Origin: Jaenimonas drosophilae
Taxonomy: Eukaryota; Euglenozoa; Kinetoplastea; Trypanosomatida; Trypanosomatidae
Assembly: GCA_030849065.1 (NCBI GenBank)
Contig: JASAON010001405.1
Coordinates: 1-21,417, forward strand
DNA: 21,417 nt
Direction: 5' to 3'
The notes beneath the pieces are model-generated. The model was not told the DNA's origin and ran no database searches. It saw nothing but the letters and a program-made list of their open reading frames with translations. Position numbers and translations under genes: made by a program. Positions 16,248-21,417 of the stretch are shown here, piece by piece (the stretch's first letter is position 1; every line of letters starts with the position of its first letter).

Positions 16248-17388
16248 CTTTACGCGGATGATGAACGCCTTTCCTTGGCAGAAGAGCACAATACATTCCT
16301 GGACGAGGAATACAAGTGGTTAGGCACGGAGCGCGTAGTGCGCAACTCCACCAAAACGGTGGCAACCCACTGACCCTGGGACTCCAGGTAGTCGAGCACA
16401 CCTGCGCTCATTCGCCTCGCTGATCTCTCTTTTAATGTTTGCCCTGCACACGACGTACACCGACCCCGCTCGTACTTTCCACCCTTTTGGCGGTCTACAG
16501 CGGAATCGGGGCTCGCGTGGTGCGAGAGGACTTGGACGCACCCCTCGGAGACATCATCCAACCAGCTCTGGTCGGACTAGCCGAGGTTGGCTGATTCTGG
16601 CTGATCGGACACCATCCTACGAGGACGACGAAAATGATGCCATCGCATATACGGACGCGTCTGGCGTGGGATGGGGAGCAATCGTCATTTTCCCCCAAGT
16701 AGGCCGCACAACTCACCTTCCAACAGCGGTGGGTGCAAAAATTGAGCGAGGTCCGCACACGTTGCAACCTGGCAACAGAGGGCTCTCTCGAGGGGTACTG
16801 CAGAGCAAAGCACTCAGCCCATGCCGAGCCACGAGCGGCCCAACATCCCTTGGAACAACTTTCTTTGGTATCTGACCACGAAGCCATCGTACAGGGGCCA
16901 GAGAAGCTTAACGGTTTCGAGGGCATTGGCCGTGGCCCCTACTTCAACCGGCTCTACCGGTACGCATTTTGTTTTAGCCTTTACAACAGAGAGGCTTTGA
17001 CGTCTCCTTCTTCTATGTGGATGGTAAGCTGAACCCCGAGGACAACCTGTCGCAAAACTTCGAGGAGAACAACAACGGACGAGACACCGCCGTGGAGATC
17101 CTCGAGGCACCCACACAGGCGTACCGGCACTCACAAGCACGTACTCACCACTGTGCGACCCGTAACATGCGGGACACCACCACATCGGCAAATTATCTTA
17201 TACTTTGCAGGAACCTGGTAGAATTCACATTCAGATACGATGTAGGAGGGGAAAAGGGGCAGAGGAAGTCAAGGAGCTGGCCACTATGGGGTAGGGGCTC
17301 ACAGTGCTGCCACGACAGACGGCGCGCCATGTTCTCAACTAGACATGGTCATGACTACGTTCCTCTCTTCCCCCTTTCTCGTCTATAG
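16248..17388 (+). pseudogene. Retroelement RT C-terminus and RNase H remnant, multiply frameshifted
   Basis: Recognisable pieces appear in order but in different frames. Frame of 16248: Y-A-D-D (16251-16262), tentatively the RT catalytic box, then V-V-R-N-S-T-K-T-V-A-T. Next frame: P-L-T-L-G-L-Q-V (from 16367). Then L-R-S-F-A-S-L-I-S-L-L-M-F-A-L-H (RT-RNase H connection, ~16402-16449). RNase H: A-Y-T-D-A-S-G-V-G-W-G-A (16645-16680), S-D-H-E-A-I-V (16871-16891, another frame), and F-F-Y-V-D-G-K-L-N-P-E-D-N-L-S (~17008-17052, back in frame), which matches the V-x-G-x-x-N-P-x-D-x-L-S ending of RNase H in DIRS elements. The first ~200 residues of RT (fingers and palm) do not fit in the space after the recombinase, so an internal deletion near 16200-16250 is inferred. 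Non-functional. Confidence 0.75.
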
Positions 17389-17399
17389 AATCGTGGCAA
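17295..17399 (+). repeat. Split direct repeat B1
   Basis: Begins GGGCTCACAGTGCTGCCAC and ends CGTCTATAGAATCGTGGCAA, matching both ends of B2 (17561-17714). It is about 49 nt shorter than B2 because an internal segment is absent. Confidence 0.88.
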
Positions 17400-17416
17400 T
17401 CAGCTACTGGAGATGC

Positions 17417-17496
17417 GCCTAGCAACAGTTGAGCATTACTGTGGCTACTGCACTTTATCGTCTTTCACTTCCATTCATGACAACGAAAACGATCGC
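17417..17496 (+). repeat. Split direct repeat A2
   Basis: Ungapped match to A1, separated from the end of B1 by 17 nt (TCAGCTACTGGAGATGC). In Ngaro-type elements B1 and A2 abut at the circle-junction-derived site used to regenerate the ends. Confidence 0.9.
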
Positions 17497-17560
17497 GTTT
17501 TCACCCACCCTAAGAAAAAACGGCGCAACCATCAACAAATATTTACTGAAAATGAGCCAA

Positions 17561-17714
17561 GGGCTCACAGTGCTGCCACAACAGAAGGAGCGCAATCTCG
17601 ATTAGCTCCCCAACTACGTGAGGCGCCATGTCATATTGGTGCACCTCACGGACTAGACGTGGTCATGACTACGTTCCTCTCTCCTCCTTTTTCTCGTCTA
17701 TAGAATCGTGGCAA
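17561..17714 (+). repeat. Split direct repeat B2 (right terminus)
   Basis: Same ends as B1 and ~49 nt more inside. The last ~63 nt are nearly identical to B1 and contain a pyrimidine tract and TATAG. Confidence 0.88.
17674..17703 (+). promoter_or_regulatory. Pyrimidine tract and TATAG supplied by the retroelement, possible trans-splice acceptor
   Basis: CCTCTCTCCTCCTTTTTCTC then GTCTATAG ends at 17703, inside B2, 37 nt upstream of the ATG at 17741. It is stronger than most host tracts here. ACAG (17728-17729) and GCAG (17737-17738) are alternative AGs. Use as acceptor is inferred. Confidence 0.55.
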
Positions 17715-17740
17715 CATACACGCACACAGATTTTGCAGCC

Positions 17741-18592
17741 ATGCTGGCGGGGGAGCAGTACATCAACCAGTTTCTCCGCGACCACAAGACGTGGAAGCGT
17801 GCGGCCACACAGCACTCCGTGGGCGGTGACGCAAGTGCATTGCCTGCGGATGATCTTCCGTGGGGATTGCGGCGGCGTGGCAATTCGGAAAACGCAATCA
17901 CACTTCGATTTGCACACTCACTTCGCTCCGCCTCGTTGGCCTCTCCGCCAACCTCACTGCACATGACAACACGTTGGTCCTCGTCAACGCAACCATCTCC
18001 AAGCGATGATCTTCTCCGAAAGCGTTTGCAACGCAATCTTCGTTCGCGAGGCGTGGATGCCGCCTTTGCGCAAGCAGAAGCTGCGCGTGCATCGTCCGCC
18101 CACACGGCTGGCAAACACAACAACAACAAGAGCAACAACCTCACTGCTCATGGTGTACGCGAAGCCTTTGAGCGTTGCTGCGCTGAGATCAGTTCCGCAG
18201 AAGCCGCATTCCGCAAAGATGTTGCGACGATGGAGCGACGAACTCGACGACGTGTGATGGTGGCACACCACAGCAATCTCCTCGCCGTCATCGCCGTGGA
18301 CGAATTCCACGTTCGTCGGGACATCTTTCGTGCCGCCATCACCGAACATCGTCAGATTTTGGCGATGGAGCGCGCAGCCTTTGAGGGTATGACGGGCATC
18401 AGTCATGATGGAATGAAGATGATGATTGCACTTGCGCAGCAAGAATCGTCGCGACGCAATCTGATTGTAAACCAAGAGCACAATGACGCCACCACGATTC
18501 AGAAAGTGTTGTATGTACTCAACGTGGAGGTGGTGGAGCGCCTGATTGCATCCTGCGCACGTCGTGAGGCCCGACTTCTGCGGCAGCAATGA
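17741..18592 (+). CDS. Hypothetical protein, charged/helical, 283 aa
   Basis: No family recognised. The ATG at 17741 is the first after the retroelement end; an upstream in-frame GTG (17708) lies within the element and is not used. Residues 1-130 are Ser/Ala/Arg-rich with an N/K-rich run (H-N-N-N-K-S-N-N) near 125-132. From ~133 to the end the sequence is almost wholly alpha-helical (A-H-G-V-R-E-A-F-E-R-C-C, then F-R-K-D-V-A-T-M-E-R-R-T-R-R-R) and could form a helical bundle or coiled coil ending R-R-E-A-R-L-L-R-Q-Q. The stop is the first of six consecutive in-frame TGA codons (18590-18607) made by an (ATG)n run. The YR element just upstream probably sits in its 5' UTR. Function unknown. Confidence 0.75.
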   Translation: MLAGEQYINQFLRDHKTWKRAATQHSVGGDASALPADDLPWGLRRRGNSENAITLRFAHSLRSASLASPPTSLHMTTRWSSSTQPSPSDDLLRKRLQRNLRSRGVDAAFAQAEAARASSAHTAGKHNNNKSNNLTAHGVREAFERCCAEISSAEAAFRKDVATMERRTRRRVMVAHHSNLLAVIAVDEFHVRRDIFRAAITEHRQILAMERAAFEGMTGISHDGMKMMIALAQQESSRRNLIVNQEHNDATTIQKVLYVLNVEVVERLIASCARREARLLRQQ

Positions 18593-18609
18593 TGATGATG
18601 ATGATGATT
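18590..18609 (+). repeat. (TGA)6 run forming six tandem in-frame stops
   Basis: The stop codon of the 17741 gene is followed directly by five more in-frame TGA codons in a trinucleotide repeat, which would block readthrough. Confidence 0.9.
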
Positions 18610-18763
18610 AGATCATTTAGAGAATGATGAAGAAGTTTAGATGATGATAGATACTCTCCATGATTGATAGAAGCACTGACCTCCACACAAGATGTTTGGT
18701 GCGACGTACTGCGTACCACAACAGCTCTATTCTCTTCATGTTTGTGTGCACCTGCTTCAGCAT

Positions 18764-18812
18764 CATCTCACTTCTTCTTCTTCTTCTTTGTTGTCGTGAT
18801 GTAGCTTTTCAG
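18764..18812 (+). promoter_or_regulatory. Putative trans-splice acceptor for the DOT1-like gene
   Basis: CATCTCACTTCTTCTTCTTC and further TTC repeats are followed by GTAG (AG at 18803-18804) and CTTTTCAG (ends 18812), 65-75 nt before the ATG at 18878. Confidence 0.55.
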
Positions 18813-18877
18813 CATACGTACCACCTCCCTCCTCCTCCTCTCCGCTGTGGTGTTGTTGCCACAAATTGTTCGTGAAA

Positions 18878-19756
18878 ATGCTGCTGAATCATGTTCGACG
18901 AAGCTCCGATTTGAAGGCCGGTGCAGCCAAACGTGCTCGTGCAGAGCAGTCATCATCATCATCATCACGATTAACCAAAACACCCGCCACACCAAATACA
19001 GATGCGGTCCATGCGGAACAAGGCACCGGATCACCACAGCAGCCATATCGCCTCCCGCTCCGATCATCTCCCAACGACAGCGGCTGCCTCCACTGCCCCA
19101 CCACGTCGTGCATGTGCATCGAGATGCAAACCCTCCTCGATGAGTGCTACGCGGGCATCTCAGACAAGCGTCGCACCGAACACTATCGCCGGCGTGATTT
19201 GTGCGCCAAGTCGGTGCTACCTGAGTTTGTGGCGAGGCTCGTTCGTGCATCCGCCATCACCTCAAACGAGGTCTTCTACGACTTAGGCTGTGGCAACGGC
19301 AGCGTCTTGTTTCAGGTTGCCGCCATGACAGGCGCACGTTGTGTTGGCATCGAAATTGATGCACACAACGCCGGTGTGGCGCGGCAGGCGTGGGAGCGTC
19401 TGCGGCCTCTTCTCGAGGCCAAGGTTGGCCGATCTCTCCACGTCGAGATACGCTGCGCTGACTTCTGCACCGAGATGCAAGATGCGCACTACTTTGGGCA
19501 GAAGTGTGTCATTTGGGCTGCCAACCTTCTTCTCCCTCCGCCCATCAATCATTTTCTCTCGGAACGTCTCCGGGCGGTGCCGTCAGGCACGCACATCTTC
19601 GCGCTCGCCGATTTGTACCCGCACGGCCGCTCCGTGGCGGCATTGCGCGACCCGGACGCGTTTGAAAAGTTTGAGATGGCAGACTTCCGGTGGCAGCCCA
19701 TGAGCGTGGAGTGGTGTGTGATGGAGGGTAGCTTCTATCGCTACACCAAACGTTGA
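18878..19756 (+). CDS. DOT1: DOT1-like histone H3 lysine methyltransferase
   Basis: A 292-aa SAM-dependent methyltransferase of the non-SET DOT1 class, which methylates the nucleosome-core lysine (H3K79; H3K76 in trypanosomes). Residues 1-65 are low-complexity and basic. Residues 70-80 form a compact Cys motif (C-L-H-C-P-T-T-S-C-M-C), perhaps metal-binding. The D1-like helix region is K-S-V-L-P-E-F-V (111-118). Motif I is F-Y-D-L-G-C-G-N-G-S-V (133-143), with V-G-I-E-I (156-160) carrying the ribose-binding acid E159. V-I-W-A-A-N-L-L-L (211-219) corresponds to the V-I-x-x-N-N active-site loop, but the first Asn is Ala. Length matches the small trypanosome DOT1A/DOT1B enzymes rather than yeast Dot1 or human DOT1L; which paralogue cannot be told. 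ATG at 18878 preferred over an upstream TTG. Confidence 0.88.
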   Translation: MLLNHVRRSSDLKAGAAKRARAEQSSSSSSRLTKTPATPNTDAVHAEQGTGSPQQPYRLPLRSSPNDSGCLHCPTTSCMCIEMQTLLDECYAGISDKRRTEHYRRRDLCAKSVLPEFVARLVRASAITSNEVFYDLGCGNGSVLFQVAAMTGARCVGIEIDAHNAGVARQAWERLRPLLEAKVGRSLHVEIRCADFCTEMQDAHYFGQKCVIWAANLLLPPPINHFLSERLRAVPSGTHIFALADLYPHGRSVAALRDPDAFEKFEMADFRWQPMSVEWCVMEGSFYRYTKR

Positions 19757-20053
19757 TGGTGAATGTATGTGGGTGTGAAGGGGATGATTGCATCAAGCAT
19801 CATCATCGTCGTCAGCACACATCGTCCACCATCATTCTTGTACTCTCATCTTCACTTGGTTCGAGACTTGAGGTGCGCATCTATGCTGAAGCAACCGCTT
19901 AGACCCTCGTCACTCATGGTGGATGTCTATGCTTCTCATCTCATCTTCTTCCTGATTCTGCTTTTTTTTTGTTGTTGTGTGTTGCAGGCATCTTGTTGCT
20001 CAGTGCATACACACACAACACAAGATACCTACTGCCATCACCTCACGTGTAGG
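19757..20053. other. Intergenic between DOT1-like and WD40 genes
   Basis: An open frame runs through this segment into the WD40 gene from an ATG at 19763, but it crosses the poly-pyrimidine tract and AG and has no WD40 character, so it is read as leader sequence. No other feature. Confidence 0.55.
19941..19987 (+). promoter_or_regulatory. Putative trans-splice acceptor for the WD40 gene
   Basis: TCATCTTCTTCC, then CTGCTTTTTTTTTG and TTGCAG ending at 19987, 66 nt before the ATG at 20054. It supports the internal ATG (20054) as the true start rather than 19763. Confidence 0.65.
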
Positions 20054-21322
20054 ATGCGGTGGCTCTTCACCGCTGGAGACGACAACAAGGGCCAACTTTT
20101 GGATATCGCACGCAAGAGTGTTGTGCGAAACTACAACCTCCTCCCCGCCCACCGTTATGCCACCGCCTACTGTCCCAACACTGGATGTGTTGCCATTCAT
20201 CAGGCCAACCACTCCGTCTTCTTCTTCTCCCCACACAGCCAACAGGCACAGCAACGTAGCTTCACGACGGAGGAGGTGAGCTGTTGCGCTGTATCGAGCT
20301 GCGGCACCTTCATGATTGCGGGAACAGTGAAGGGAAACCTGCTCGTCTGGAATCTAAAGAGCGGCCAACTCCTCCGCAACTGTCGTGCGCATCTTCGGTG
20401 CATTCAGAACATCTGCCTCACGGCCGATGATGCGATGGTTTGTACGGCCTCAGATGATTCGCTCCTCCATGTGTGGTCATTGGCCTCGCTTGTGTCCCTG
20501 CGTGGCGCGGATGTGGTGTGCGCCGCCACCTTCTCAGGGCACACGTTGGCGGTGAAGAGTTGTGCCACGCTGCACCTCTCCTCGTGTGCGTTGACGGCCT
20601 CCGCCGACAAAACATGTTGTCTTGTGGAGCTGAGTAGTGGCAAGATGATGCGTCAGTTCGCTGTGGGCGAGGTGCTCACGTGTGTGGCGGTGAGCGGAGA
20701 TGATGAATGGATGGTGGCGGGGACGGAGAAGGGTGGCCTCTACTTCAATCGCCTACACGCACCCACACCAACAACAACAACATCATCATCATCATCATCA
20801 GCGCGCCGGCATGATCCAATTGTGCGTGAGCCCAGTGCAGATGGCCACTCATCCCCCATCATCTTCCTCGAGTTCAGCCGCGAGCAGCCACAACGTGTTC
20901 TGAGCGTGAGTGCCAGCGGCGTATGTTTGTGGTACGACGCCACCAACGGCGCCATCATTGATGTATTCAGTCTAAAGCTGAGCCACGGCTTGTTGCGCAG
21001 CTGCTGCAGCGTGGAGGCGAGTAGGGAGGAGGTGCAGATGACGTGCTCCTCCCTCTCCAAGAATCCCATGGACAGCAGCTTCAGCACATATGCGGTGAGC
21101 TGCAGTGAGGCTGCGGCAAACAACAACAGTCGTAACAACAACAGCAACAACAATGGTGGTGGTCGGGGATTGAAGCTGTTGGTGAAGCGAGCGCGTGAGG
21201 AAACGGCGGCGGATGAGGAGGCCCGTGCGGAGCTCGATCTCGTCCTCGCCAACAACGCCAAGATGCGAGCGATGAAGGAGAAGCTCGAGAAGAAGCGCGC
21301 CAAGATTGCGATAATCGGTTAA
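20054..21322 (+). CDS. WD40 protein, Ipi3/WDR18-like (ribosome biogenesis)
   Basis: A 422-aa beta-propeller. WD-type blades are visible: S-S-C-G-T-F-M-I-A-G...L-L-V-W-N (81-100), A-H-L-R-C-I-Q-N-I...S-D-D-S-L-L-H-V-W-S (112-142), F-S-G-H-T-L-A-V-K-S...S-A-D-K-T (160-187), V-A-V-S-G-D-D-E-W-M-V-A-G-T-E-K-G-G-L-Y-F (211-231) and V-L-S-V-S-A-S-G-V-C-L-W-Y (282-294). The order, the M-V-A-G-T-E-K-G blade and a C-terminal helix (last ~45 residues, Lys/Glu-rich, after an Asn-rich linker) fit Ipi3/WDR18, the propeller of the Rix1/PELP1 complex acting in 60S pre-ribosome processing in the nucleus. Thr/Ser repeats (237-249) come from AAC/ATC microsatellites. WD40 is firm; the orthology is likely but not certain. 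The ATG at 20054 is chosen because it follows the splice acceptor. Confidence 0.82.
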   Translation: MRWLFTAGDDNKGQLLDIARKSVVRNYNLLPAHRYATAYCPNTGCVAIHQANHSVFFFSPHSQQAQQRSFTTEEVSCCAVSSCGTFMIAGTVKGNLLVWNLKSGQLLRNCRAHLRCIQNICLTADDAMVCTASDDSLLHVWSLASLVSLRGADVVCAATFSGHTLAVKSCATLHLSSCALTASADKTCCLVELSSGKMMRQFAVGEVLTCVAVSGDDEWMVAGTEKGGLYFNRLHAPTPTTTTSSSSSSARRHDPIVREPSADGHSSPIIFLEFSREQPQRVLSVSASGVCLWYDATNGAIIDVFSLKLSHGLLRSCCSVEASREEVQMTCSSLSKNPMDSSFSTYAVSCSEAAANNNSRNNNSNNNGGGRGLKLLVKRAREETAADEEARAELDLVLANNAKMRAMKEKLEKKRAKIAIIG

Positions 21323-21417
21323 TTACGTGGAAACACGCACACACACACACGTGCATTGACATCTGTGTGAGAAGATGCGTGTGTTGTTTGTGTGTTGTTT
21401 GTGCGTCTAAAGAAAGA
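21323..21417. other. 3' flank of the WD40 gene
   Basis: CA/GT-rich sequence with a short CA run near 21336-21349; no gene visible before the window ends. Confidence 0.6.

Larger units (their letters stand above)
14179..17714 (+). mobile_element. Degenerate tyrosine-recombinase retroelement (VIPER/Ngaro-like) with split direct repeats
   Basis: A 3.5-kb element in the order A1 (14179-14258) - ORF1 - YR - RT/RNase H remnant - B1 (17295-17399) - A2 (17417-17496) - B2 (17561-17714). The A1-B1-A2-B2 pattern, a Gag-like ORF followed by a tyrosine recombinase and RT-RNase H, and lack of a DDE integrase are the hallmarks of DIRS-group elements of the Ngaro/VIPER type. VIPER is the known kinetoplastid representative; TATE elements are another YR lineage to consider. 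The pol part is broken: an in-frame TGA and truncation in YR, most of RT missing, and several frameshifts in RNase H. The repeats, about 91% identical for A, and the long intact ORF1 suggest decay is not ancient. No target duplication is obvious, as expected for YR integration. Confidence 0.88.

Noticed and set aside
16246..16320. Alternative frame reading D-F-T-R-M-M-N-A-F and I-H-S-W-T-R as a recombinase HxxR box
   Set aside because: H to R spacing is one residue too long and the frame closes at once; it overlaps the Y-A-D-D reading. Only one can be real and neither is certain, so it was not annotated separately.
17708..17740. GTG start giving 11 extra residues to the 17741 protein
   Set aside because: Non-ATG start, and the first codons lie inside the retroelement's B2 repeat.
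19763..20053. N-terminal extension of the WD40 protein with a hydrophobic stretch (signal anchor)
   Set aside because: The hydrophobic residues are encoded by the pyrimidine tract, and the splice acceptor at 19987 would remove the upstream ATG.

Overview
The window looks like part of a kinetoplastid nuclear genome, either a trypanosomatid or a free-living bodonid such as Bodo (the sequence alone does not decide which). All supported protein genes lie on the + strand and have no introns. Most are preceded by a pyrimidine-rich tract and an AG dinucleotide 5-150 nt upstream of the ATG. This is the layout of one polycistronic transcription unit processed by spliced-leader trans-splicing and polyadenylation. 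Intergenic DNA is rich in (AC)n, (GA)n and (ATC/ATG)n simple repeats. The gene content agrees: a phosphoglycerate kinase with a C-terminal extension, a small DOT1-type histone methyltransferase, a BRCA2 with few BRC repeats, and a VIPER-like retroelement.

Layout: 2-286, the 3' end of a phosphoglycerate kinase gene with an unusual Cys-rich, membrane-spanning tail. 975-1787, an unrecognised protein. 2292-5492, a large Slo-type potassium channel with a TVGFGD filter and RCK-like cytoplasmic region. 6037-7716, an unrecognised protein that may be a catalytically dead endonuclease/exonuclease/phosphatase fold. 8616-9215, an MRG-domain protein. 9403-12624, BRCA2 with a RanBP2-type zinc finger, two identical BRC repeats, and helical/OB DNA-binding domains. 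13069-13572, the histone chaperone ASF1. 14179-17714, a decayed tyrosine-recombinase retroelement. 17741-18592, an unrecognised charged/helical protein. 18878-19756, DOT1-like histone methyltransferase. 20054-21322, a WD40 protein resembling Ipi3/WDR18.

The most striking object is the retroelement. It keeps the split direct repeat architecture A1 - ORFs - B1 - A2 - B2 known from Ngaro/VIPER-type elements. It carries a Gag-like ORF1, a truncated and nonsense-interrupted tyrosine recombinase, and a frameshifted RT C-terminus/RNase H remnant; most of the RT is missing. It sits in a CA-rich tract that was probably the 5' UTR of the 17741 gene. Its right repeat B2 ends with a strong pyrimidine tract plus TATAG only 38 nt before that gene's ATG, so the element may now supply the gene's trans-splice acceptor.

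Four genes in 11 kb (MRG protein, BRCA2, ASF1, DOT1) act in chromatin or homologous recombination. This may be chance, because kinetoplastid transcription units are not usually functionally organised.
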